64,000 nucleotides of DNA from JAHFUI01 sp041485905. Its GTDB lineage: Bacteria; Acidobacteriota; Vicinamibacteria; Vicinamibacterales; CAVVIG01. The DNA is taken from positions 1 to 64,000 of the forward strand of contig JBGPKK010000004.1 of the NCBI GenBank assembly GCA_041485905.1, in the 5' to 3' direction. The notes beneath the pieces were generated by a model, which had not been told where the DNA came from, ran no database searches, and saw only the letters and a program-made list of their open reading frames with translations. Below, in pieces: positions 56,081 through 62,990 of the stretch (positions are counted from its first letter, which is position 1; each line of letters begins with the position of its first letter). The translations under genes were made by a program, and so were the position numbers.

Positions 56081-56149
56081 GAAAGCACGCAATCACGAAA
56101 AGGACCCTGGCGTTATTTTCGTGTTTTCGTGTTTTCGTGGTTGCCTTTC
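56081..56149. repeat. Palindromic element of TTTTCGTG words
   Basis: Three exact tandem TTTTCGTG (56116-56139) with imperfect complement at 56081-56101. The centre, AAGGACCCTGGCGTTATTTTC, resembles the centres of the elements at 7613 and 10373 although the arm words differ. It lies between converging genes, and its left arm holds the stop codon of the next gene. Confidence 0.7.
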
Positions 56150-56806
56150 CTTCTGAGTGACGAGCGCCGCTTTGACGCGCGGGGCGGAAGGCAGCAGCAT
56201 CACGCCGGTCAGGTACAACGCCACTGTGACAAACGCGACATAGCCGGTGATTGCGGCCGGTGGCTGGTACTGCAGCCCGCCGAGCGTCACCCCCTCCAGC
56301 AGAGTCATCACCACGCGTTTGGCCAGACCGCCCCGCGGATCGTACAGCGAGGCCAGCACGATGTACTTCAGAACGAACGCCCCGCCGAAGACGACCGCCA
56401 GGCTGCGCAGGAGCCGCGACCGATCCGGCTGGGCCGCCCACGTGTTGAACAGCAGCAACAGAAAGAACATCGTGAAGATGAAGTGAAGGAAACCCGACTC
56501 CGGCGTCATCAGGTTGAAGACCTGTGCGCTCGCCGCGAACAGCGTGGCGATCACAATCGCGCCCGATAGATTTTCCAGAGCGGAGCGGTCGGACCGCATC
56601 AGCCGTTGCGGTGCGAGCACACCCGCACGGAACAGCAGGCCGAGAACGAGCGTGGCAAGGATGAGCGCGATGAGCGGCGGCGGCAGAAACCCCATCCCTT
56701 GACCGATCGTCGATCGGAATCCGCCGAGCAGCGCGACCGTGAGGAAGAGCAGCGGCAGCGTGAACGCCTCGTGCGCGGCCGTGGGGTCAAAGATCGTCGA
56801 ACGCAC
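56093..56806 (-). CDS. Integral membrane protein of unknown function
   Basis: 237 residues from GTG 56806, whose first base overlaps the stop of the upstream gene. Six hydrophobic helices: LPLLFLTVALLGGF, LPPPLIALILATLVLGLLF, AIVIATLFAASAQVF, FLHFIFTMFFLLLLFNTW, LRSLAVVFGGAFVLKYIVLA and GYVAFVTVALYLTGVMLL. No family is recognised. The final residues, QPRKHENTKITPGSFS, are not membrane-like and are wholly encoded by the TTTTCGTG repeat element (56081-56149). It is coupled to the unknown gene before it; the pair may work together. Confidence 0.6.
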   Translation of the reverse strand: MRSTIFDPTAAHEAFTLPLLFLTVALLGGFRSTIGQGMGFLPPPLIALILATLVLGLLFRAGVLAPQRLMRSDRSALENLSGAIVIATLFAASAQVFNLMTPESGFLHFIFTMFFLLLLFNTWAAQPDRSRLLRSLAVVFGGAFVLKYIVLASLYDPRGGLAKRVVMTLLEGVTLGGLQYQPPAAITGYVAFVTVALYLTGVMLLPSAPRVKAALVTQKERQPRKHENTKITPGSFS

Positions 56807-57306
56807 TACTTCCGTTCCTGAAGCAGCTTCAGCGGGTTCAGATCGGCAAGACCGTGCGTCAGGCCGCGCTCGAGTTCCGCCTTCAGCTCGGCGGCCGAGT
56901 GCATGCCCAGCGTCGGGTCGTCCACAGTAACGGCCGGATTGGGCGCGACGGCCGTCGCACGATTGACCGCGTCGAGACCTTTCCGAAACAGATCATCGTC
57001 GTTGTAGATCCTGCCCCACCCTTCCCGGTAACAGCTGTATGCCACGTAGAACTGCGTGCGCGCATCCTGCTGGGCGGGATCGGCGCGCTCGAACGCCGCT
57101 CGGGCTTCCGGAAAATGATCGCCGCGGAAGAACGTGAGCCCGCGGTCGAAGCTCGCGGCATCGATTCTGTACGCGCCGACGGTCGAGGCGACACCGCCTG
57201 TCATCTGGGCGATGGTGCGCGGCTGGTTGATGTACACCCACACGATGAACGCCGCGTAAAGCAGCGCGCCTGCGGCGCCGGCGAGTCGGGTCAGCGGCGC
57301 ATTCAT
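56806..57306 (-). CDS. Membrane-anchored TPR-like protein of unknown function
   Basis: 166 residues from ATG 57306. One N-terminal membrane helix (LAGAAGALLYAAFIVWVYIN), then a soluble part with a TPR-like helix pair: DRGLTFFRGDHFPEARAAFERADP and ARTQFYVAYSCYREGWGRIYNDDDLFRKGLDAVNRATAVAP. It ends with a charged helix. Probably extracytoplasmic, partner of the following membrane protein with which it shares one base. A TACAAT box (57324-57319) lies 12 bases before the ATG. The upstream GTG in frame at 57336 would lie above that box. Confidence 0.6.
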   Translation of the reverse strand: MNAPLTRLAGAAGALLYAAFIVWVYINQPRTIAQMTGGVASTVGAYRIDAASFDRGLTFFRGDHFPEARAAFERADPAQQDARTQFYVAYSCYREGWGRIYNDDDLFRKGLDAVNRATAVAPNPAVTVDDPTLGMHSAAELKAELERGLTHGLADLNPLKLLQERK

Positions 57307-57318
57307 CCGGGCATGATT

Positions 57319-57324
57319 ATTGTA
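57319..57324 (-). promoter_or_regulatory. -10-like box before the TPR-like gene
   Basis: TACAAT on the minus strand, 12 bases upstream of ATG 57306, no Shine-Dalgarno sequence. Confidence 0.4.
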
Positions 57325-57404
57325 CCGTCGATCCACAGCATCCGGGACGCCAGGTCGCCCTGCGGGGCATCCTCAACGTCGACGTTTGACATCCCGCCCG
57401 CCGC

Positions 57405-57444
57405 TATGTTATTTACATAGCACTTGTGCTACTAAAATAACATA
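57405..57444. promoter_or_regulatory. 40-bp dyad operator of the blaI-like gene
   Basis: Arms of 19 bases (57405-57423 and 57426-57444) match at 16 positions: TATGTTATTT and TAGCAC are shared, with three mismatches between. The right arm ends on the first base of the blaI start codon. A TTGACA (57386-57391) lies 14 bases upstream, so a bound dimer would block the promoter. BlaI/MecI proteins bind such TAC/GTA-rich dyads and repress their own operon. Confidence 0.65.
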
Positions 57445-57836
57445 TGGCCAAATCACGCCCTACGGTTCTGACACGGCGCGAGCGGCAGATCATGGACATC
57501 CTCTACCGGCGTGGCCGTGCCACCGCCGCCGAGGTGATGGACGAGCTCTCGGGCGATCCCAGCTCCTCAACGGTCCGCACTCAATTGCGCGTCCTGGAAG
57601 AAAAAGGTCACGTCCGCCACGAGGAGCAGGGACTGCGCTACGTGTATGTGCCGGCCGTGCCTCGCCATTCGGCGCGGAAATCGGAATTGAGACACCTCGT
57701 CGATACGTTTTTCGACGGCTCCGCGGAGAAGGCCGTCGCGGCGTTGCTTGGAGGTGATGGCGCCCGGTTCTCCGATGAGGAACTGGAGCGCATGGCCGAT
57801 CTCATCGCGAAGGCTCGGAAGGATGGTGCCCGATGA
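57444..57836 (+). CDS. blaI: BlaI/MecI/CopY-family transcriptional repressor
   Basis: 130 residues. N-terminal winged helix: VLTRRERQIMDILYRRGRATAAEVMDEL and SSSTVRTQLRVLEEKGHVRHEEQG, the recognition helix and wing of the family; C-terminal dimerisation helices with ELRHLVDTFFDGSAEKAVAALL and FSDEELERMADLIAKAR. Homologues repress beta-lactamase or PBP2a genes until cut by a BlaR1/MecR1 protease. The putative cleavage region lies near the AVPRHSARKS linker. The next gene, overlapping by four bases (ATGA), encodes the matching BlaR1-like membrane peptidase. A 40-bp dyad overlaps the start codon. Confidence 0.9.
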   Translation: MAKSRPTVLTRRERQIMDILYRRGRATAAEVMDELSGDPSSSTVRTQLRVLEEKGHVRHEEQGLRYVYVPAVPRHSARKSELRHLVDTFFDGSAEKAVAALLGGDGARFSDEELERMADLIAKARKDGAR

Positions 57837-59485
57837 ACACGATGAACCTGCTTCTCACCAGCACGATCAAGGTGTCCCTCATCGTGCTCGTCGCGCTGAT
57901 GGCGGTCGCAGCGCTGCCGAAACGATCCGCCTCGGTGCGACATTGGCTGCTCGCCGCCGCCATCGTCTGTGCGGCGGCGGCACCGCTCCTGGAGGCGGTC
58001 GTGCCGGCATGGGATCTCCGGCGGGCCGAGTCATCGGGCGGAGGCATGACCCTCGGCGAGACGCTGTACCAGGCCGCGCCCCGGCAGGCGTCCCCACGGC
58101 ACCGCGTGAGCGTCGGACGGTTGGTCGGTCAGACCCTCGTGCCGACCTGGATCGCAGGTGCGAGCATCAGCCTGTCCCTCCTGCTCGTCGGACTCGCGCG
58201 GCTGGCGTGGCTCGCCTCAGGTTCCGAGCGGATCCGCCGCGGGACATGGTACGACCTGGCGGAGGCCATCTCCCGGGAGTACGGGCTACGCCGTACGGTC
58301 CTGCTGCTGCAAAGCGATCATCCCACGTTGCTTGTCACCTGGGGACTGATGCGGCCGAAGGTCATTCTGCCGCGGGCGGCGCGCGAATGGTCTGAGGACC
58401 GTGCGCGCATCGTCCTCTGTCATGAACTGGCGCACATACGGCGCGGAGACTGGGTCGTGCAGATGGCGGCCGAGATCGTGCGGTCCGTCTACTGGTTCAA
58501 TCCCCTTGTGTGGATCGCGTGCAGGCGGTTGCGTCTGGAGAGCGAACAGGCCTGTGACGATAGGGTGCTCAACCTTGGCGTGGAACGAACCGAATACGCC
58601 GCCGAGTTGTTGGACCTCGCACGCGCGTTCAAGACACACCGGCGGATCCTGGCGTTTGGGTCTCCGGCGCCAGCCATCGCCCATCCGTCCAGTCTCGAAA
58701 GGAGAATTCGCGCCATGTTGAATGCCCGTCTCAATCGAAACCCCGTCACGCGATCGACCTCGGTCGTGACCGCGATCGCGTTATTGACCATCACGGTCTC
58801 GATCGCCGGATTCGGCGCGGCCGCGCAGTCTGGAGCCGCCACGTTCTCGGGAACCCTCATGGATGCGATCGGTCACATTCTCCCAGACAAGGCCGTTGTG
58901 CTCGCGGACGTTCAGAGCAAGGCGAAACACGAAACTCGCAGCGACCAGAACGGTCACTTCGAGCTCGGAGGACTGCCCGCGGGCGAGTATCTCCTTGAAA
59001 CGGCGCTCGTCGGTTTTGCCAGGGAGCAGGGCCGTGTCACGCTCGGGGCCGGACAGAACCTGAAGCAGGACGTCGTCCTCCAGGTCGGCTCGCTCTCGGA
59101 GACGATTTCGGTCACTGGGGGCCCGGACAGTGGTGGTGGGACGATCCGGGAGTCGCGGAACGCTTCCACTCAACCCGAAGTCGATCCGTGCAGCCAATCA
59201 ACGATTGGCGGGTGCATTTCTCAGCCGAGGAAGATCCGAGACGTGAAACCGCGATACCCTCAGCAACTGTGGGAAGCCGGGAAGGGTGGCACCGTCCGCC
59301 TCGAGGGACGCATCGGCACCGACGGATTCTTGAAGGATCTGCGAGTGATGGCTCCGGCCGATCCCGATCTGGCCAATGCGGCGGTCGAGGCCGCCAGTCA
59401 GTGGCAGTTTTCGCAGACACGCCTGGACGGGGTCCCGATTGAAGTCCGCCTGACTATCAGCGCCAATTTCAAACCGCAGCAGTAG
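57833..59485 (+). CDS. BlaR1-like M56 membrane metallopeptidase fused to carboxypeptidase-regulatory and TonB-like domains
   Basis: 550 residues. Three N-terminal helices (LTSTIKVSLIVLVALMAVAA, WLLAAAIVCAAAAPLLEAV, and about 105-130) surround the M56 zinc site IVLCHELAHIRRGD (His197, Glu198, His201), with LRLESEQACDD as the distal Glu. A fourth helix (about 310) leads outside to a carboxypeptidase-regulatory/CnaB-like domain (about 335-425; TRSDQNGHFELGGLPAGEYLLE) and a TonB-C-like domain (about 460-550; YPQQLWEAGKGGTVRLEGRIGTDG, AVEAASQWQFSQT). No penicillin-binding sensor domain is present, so the signal is probably not a beta-lactam. By analogy it would cleave the BlaI-like repressor when the outer domains sense a ligand or envelope damage. 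Confidence 0.85.
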   Translation: MNTMNLLLTSTIKVSLIVLVALMAVAALPKRSASVRHWLLAAAIVCAAAAPLLEAVVPAWDLRRAESSGGGMTLGETLYQAAPRQASPRHRVSVGRLVGQTLVPTWIAGASISLSLLLVGLARLAWLASGSERIRRGTWYDLAEAISREYGLRRTVLLLQSDHPTLLVTWGLMRPKVILPRAAREWSEDRARIVLCHELAHIRRGDWVVQMAAEIVRSVYWFNPLVWIACRRLRLESEQACDDRVLNLGVERTEYAAELLDLARAFKTHRRILAFGSPAPAIAHPSSLERRIRAMLNARLNRNPVTRSTSVVTAIALLTITVSIAGFGAAAQSGAATFSGTLMDAIGHILPDKAVVLADVQSKAKHETRSDQNGHFELGGLPAGEYLLETALVGFAREQGRVTLGAGQNLKQDVVLQVGSLSETISVTGGPDSGGGTIRESRNASTQPEVDPCSQSTIGGCISQPRKIRDVKPRYPQQLWEAGKGGTVRLEGRIGTDGFLKDLRVMAPADPDLANAAVEAASQWQFSQTRLDGVPIEVRLTISANFKPQQ

Positions 59486-59504
59486 TATTCTCGTCGATGC
59501 AAAG

Positions 59505-61280
59505 ATGCTGCAACTCGCAGTGCTCGCCTTGCTCGCGCAGGGTCCGCCGGCCCAACCGGCATCGACCGCGCCGGGCACCATCGAGGGTGTGGTCGTCAAG
59601 GCCGGCACGCGCGAGCCGCTCGCCGGCGCACGAATCCAACTGAATCGCGAAATCGGCGACCCATTCCAGCGCGTGCAGCGCCAGCCTCCACCGGGGAGCG
59701 GCGACCCTCCGCCTCCCCCTGAGGATCACTTCGGAGCCACGACAGGATCTGACGGTCGCTTCGTGATTGAGAACGTTCCGCCTGGAGAATATCGGCTGTA
59801 CGCCACTCGCACGGGTGGATATGTGCCGGCCGAGTACGGTCAGCGCTCACCGACCGGACGCGGGATTCCCTTCGAGCTCATGCCCGGCCAGAAGGTGACG
59901 GGCATCCAGCTCACTCTGACTCCGACCGGTTCGATCACGGGCCATGTGTACGATCGCGACGGCGAACCGGCGGGCCGCGCGGTCGTGCAGGCTCTGAGGC
60001 CGTACTACCGCGACGGCACGCGGACGTTGACGATCGTCGAATCGGTGCTGACCAACGACCGCGGGGAGTACCGGCTCTTCTGGCTGCCCCCGGGGCAGTA
60101 CTACGTGACGGCAAAATCCGGCGACGAGCCAGACAGCCGTCCTGTGCGCATCACCGAACCGGCTCGCTTTGTCACGTTCGAGCAAGCGACAAGTCCCGCC
60201 GTGAGAAATCGAACATTGCCAACCGGCGAAGTCGTGGAAGAAACTCAGGTCCCTGTGTATTACCCCGGAACGACGGAGGCGACCACCGCCGCGCGGATCG
60301 ATCTGCGTTCGGGTGGAAACGCCGACGGGATTGACATTCCAATCGCGGCCGGTCCGGTACGCACGCGGCACGTTCGAGGATTTGTCACCAACCAGATGAC
60401 CGGGCAACCGCTCGCGCTAGCGCAAGTACTCGCGGTACCCCGGACATCCTATCCCAGCGTCGTGGTTCCCAACGATCTTTCCAAAGTTGACGGATCGTTC
60501 GATCTCGCCGGCGTCATGCCCGGATCCTATTTCCTCTTTGCGACGACACGGGGCTTGGCCGGCGCTGTGTCCCTTCAGATCGGTGACAGGGACGTCGACA
60601 ACGTGGCCATCGCGGTGACGCCAGGATTCCGCGTGTCCGGCAGAGTGATTGTCGACGGCGAGTCGAGAGACGACGGCGATCCGACCGGAGCCAGGCGTGT
60701 CAACTTGCACCGCGATCCGGACATCCTGGGCATGCCGAGCGCCGCGCCCACATTCAGCTTTCCCTCCGCCGATGGCTCGTTCGTTCTCGAAGGGGTGTCG
60801 TTCGGCGATTTCCGTGTGACGGTGGGTCGACCGGAACGGGTTCAGTCCCTGCCGCAGGACATGTATGTCAAATCGATGCGGATGGGCAACCAAGACGTGC
60901 TGGAGAACGGGCTCCACCTGTCCGGCCAGCCGCGGGACCTGCTGGAGATCATCCTCGGAGCGAACGGCGGCAGAATCAATGGCATCGTCATGAATGCGAG
61001 GAGGGAACCGCTGGCGGGTGCGACTGTCGTGGCGGTTCCGAATGCCAGCGATCGGTCCAAAAGCGACCGCTACAAGAAGGTGGCGAGCGATACGTCGGGC
61101 CGGTTCCGACTGCAGGGTCTAGCGCCCGGCGAGTACACCGTGTTCGCCTGGGACGACATCGAAGAGGGCGCGTGGCAGGATCCTGACGTCATGCGCGCCT
61201 ATGAAAGTCGTGGCACGTCGGTTCGCGTTCGCGACGGAAACGACGAGAACGTCCAATTGACGGTCATCACAGGACGCTGA
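59505..61280 (+). CDS. Exported carboxypeptidase-regulatory-like domain protein (tandem family, copy 1)
   Basis: 591 residues. Short export signal (MLQLAVLALLAQG) and several CnaB/carboxypeptidase-regulatory-like beta-sandwich units, each with G-x-V-x-(x)-G-T-x-x-P-L-(A/S)-G-A and (D/S)G-x-F-x-(I/L)-x-x-(V/L)-P-P-G-(E/R)-Y: TIEGVVVKAGTREPLAGARI, GRFVIENVPPGEYRLYATR, GSFDLAGVMPGSYFLFATT and GRFRLQGLAPGEYTVFAWDD. No catalytic site. Probably a surface adhesin-like or binding protein. First of three tandem paralogues; its last 120 bases are identical to the end of copy 2. It lies 19 bp after the BlaR1-like gene, so it may belong to the BlaI regulon. Confidence 0.78.
   Translation: MLQLAVLALLAQGPPAQPASTAPGTIEGVVVKAGTREPLAGARIQLNREIGDPFQRVQRQPPPGSGDPPPPPEDHFGATTGSDGRFVIENVPPGEYRLYATRTGGYVPAEYGQRSPTGRGIPFELMPGQKVTGIQLTLTPTGSITGHVYDRDGEPAGRAVVQALRPYYRDGTRTLTIVESVLTNDRGEYRLFWLPPGQYYVTAKSGDEPDSRPVRITEPARFVTFEQATSPAVRNRTLPTGEVVEETQVPVYYPGTTEATTAARIDLRSGGNADGIDIPIAAGPVRTRHVRGFVTNQMTGQPLALAQVLAVPRTSYPSVVVPNDLSKVDGSFDLAGVMPGSYFLFATTRGLAGAVSLQIGDRDVDNVAIAVTPGFRVSGRVIVDGESRDDGDPTGARRVNLHRDPDILGMPSAAPTFSFPSADGSFVLEGVSFGDFRVTVGRPERVQSLPQDMYVKSMRMGNQDVLENGLHLSGQPRDLLEIILGANGGRINGIVMNARREPLAGATVVAVPNASDRSKSDRYKKVASDTSGRFRLQGLAPGEYTVFAWDDIEEGAWQDPDVMRAYESRGTSVRVRDGNDENVQLTVITGR
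61149..61268 (+). repeat. 120-bp tract identical to 62857-62976
   Basis: The 3' ends of tandem copies 1 and 2 are identical over this tract although the rest of the two genes differs strongly. It encodes WDDIEEGAWQDPDVMRAYES and the following C-terminus. Confidence 0.8.
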
Positions 61281-61281
61281 T

Positions 61282-62988
61282 ATGATCCAGTTGGCGCTCA
61301 TCGCGCTCCTCGCCCAGAACGCATCTTCGTCCATTCAAGGCGTTGTCTTGAACGCCGGGACCTCCGTTCCGCTTTCCAAAGCCATCGTCGAAATCCTGGG
61401 AGACGACAACAGCGCGCCTCCGCTGCACACCACGACCACGGAAGGCAACGGACGATTCCTGATTCCGAACGTACGCCCGGGCCGCTATCGGCTCGTCGCC
61501 AGTCGGCCCGGCTACGTGCGCCGGACGCTCAGCGTCGCTGTCTCGCAAGGGCGGACCGAAGAGGTGCAGGCGCTGCTGACCCCGACCGCCGCAATTTCCG
61601 GACGGGTCACCGGCGTCAACGGCGAGCCGATGGGCAACGTCGACGTCGACGCGTTGAGGGCGTCGTATCAGGACGGGCGCCGCGTTCTGACGGCGGTGCA
61701 ATCCGCGCATACCGACGATCGCGGCGAGTATCGACTGTTCTGGCTGCCCCCGGGCAGGTACTACGTGAGCGCGACACATTCGGACGCAAAAAGCATGGTG
61801 CACCGGATGATTGCGTCCGGCCTAACCATCAGCGTTGGCGGCGGCCCGAGGCAGTTCAACATGGTGAGATCGACCGGCGATCCCGCGGTGGCCGGGTCAA
61901 TCTTCGGGCCCGGAGTCGAGGAGCAGCAATCGGAGCGCTACGTCACTGTTTACTTCCCCGGGACGATCAGCGAACAGACCGCGTCGCCCATCGATGTGCG
62001 CGCGGGCGCCGATGTCGGCGGCGTCGACATGCAGCTGGCGCCCGGGCGCGCGCGGCACGTGCGGGGCGTGGTCGTCAACGGGGCGACGGGGCAGGTCGCC
62101 CAATACGCGGGGCTCCGGGTGATTGGGGCCGCTGCCCTTCCGGGCAGGCTGGGGATGACCGGCAGCGGCCAGGCGGAAATCAACCGGGACGGCTCGTTCG
62201 ACCTCACGCTGTTACCCGGACCGTATACGTTCGTTGGCACCGCCGGGAATGGAGTCGGCTATGTGAGCCTCGAGATCGGCGATGCGGAGGTCGACGGAGT
62301 CCAGGTGGTCGCGCTGCCCGAGTTCAACGTCAACGGCCGTCTCGTCAGCGACGGCGGGGACAACGCCGATCTGCTTGACCTTCGCATCAGCCTCCGCCGT
62401 GATCTTGGCATTCAGGTTACGGAGTCGCCCGCGTCCAGCTTGTATAGCAATCCGCGTGCGGACGGAACGTTTGTTGTGGATGCCACTCCCGGAGACTATC
62501 GGGTGAGCGTGTCCCCGATCCTGAATCTCAATCCAGCTCCTCCGTCCTTCACGGTGCCTCCGAGTCTGCGCAACGCCTACATCAAGTCGATCCGCCTGGG
62601 AAACGTGGACGTGCTCAACAGCGGCGTCCATCTCGAGCGCCCGCCGTCAGATTTCCTCGAGATCGTCATCGGCACCAGGCCGGGCACTGTCGAAGGCACC
62701 GTCGTCACCGAGCAGCAATCTGCGGCCGCTGGCGCTACGGTCGTACTGCTGCCAGATTTTCGTCGTCGAACGGAGCTGTACAAGACGATCACGACCGATG
62801 CGTCGGGCCGATTCCACATGGACCGGGTTCCTCCGGGCGATTACCGCCTGTTCGCATGGGACGACATCGAAGAGGGCGCGTGGCAGGATCCTGACGTCAT
62901 GCGCGCCTATGAAAGTCGTGGCACGTCGGTTCGCGTTCGCGACGGAAACGACGAGAACGTCCAATTGACGGTCATCGCAGGGCGCTGA
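61282..62988 (+). CDS. Exported carboxypeptidase-regulatory-like domain protein (tandem family, copy 2)
   Basis: 568 residues starting one base after copy 1 ends. Export signal MIQLALIALLAQNASS, then the same succession of carboxypeptidase-regulatory-like units: SIQGVVLNAGTSVPLSKAIV, GRFLIPNVRPGRYRLVASRP, AISGRVTGVNGEPMGNVDV, GEYRLFWLPPGRYYVSA, GSFDLTLLPGPYTFVGTAG and GRFHMDRVPPGDYRLFAWDD. Its first 180 residues are about 80-85% identical to copy 3, but its last 120 bases are identical to copy 1, so the gene is a mosaic. Function unknown; likely a periplasmic or surface beta-sandwich protein with the regulation suggested for copy 1. Confidence 0.78.
   Translation: MIQLALIALLAQNASSSIQGVVLNAGTSVPLSKAIVEILGDDNSAPPLHTTTTEGNGRFLIPNVRPGRYRLVASRPGYVRRTLSVAVSQGRTEEVQALLTPTAAISGRVTGVNGEPMGNVDVDALRASYQDGRRVLTAVQSAHTDDRGEYRLFWLPPGRYYVSATHSDAKSMVHRMIASGLTISVGGGPRQFNMVRSTGDPAVAGSIFGPGVEEQQSERYVTVYFPGTISEQTASPIDVRAGADVGGVDMQLAPGRARHVRGVVVNGATGQVAQYAGLRVIGAAALPGRLGMTGSGQAEINRDGSFDLTLLPGPYTFVGTAGNGVGYVSLEIGDAEVDGVQVVALPEFNVNGRLVSDGGDNADLLDLRISLRRDLGIQVTESPASSLYSNPRADGTFVVDATPGDYRVSVSPILNLNPAPPSFTVPPSLRNAYIKSIRLGNVDVLNSGVHLERPPSDFLEIVIGTRPGTVEGTVVTEQQSAAAGATVVLLPDFRRRTELYKTITTDASGRFHMDRVPPGDYRLFAWDDIEEGAWQDPDVMRAYESRGTSVRVRDGNDENVQLTVIAGR
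62857..62976 (+). repeat. 120-bp tract identical to 61149-61268
   Basis: Second copy of the tract, at the 3' end of tandem copy 2; the first mismatch on each side is a single base (CTG/ATG upstream, ACA/GCA downstream). Confidence 0.8.
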
Positions 62989-62990
62989 CC

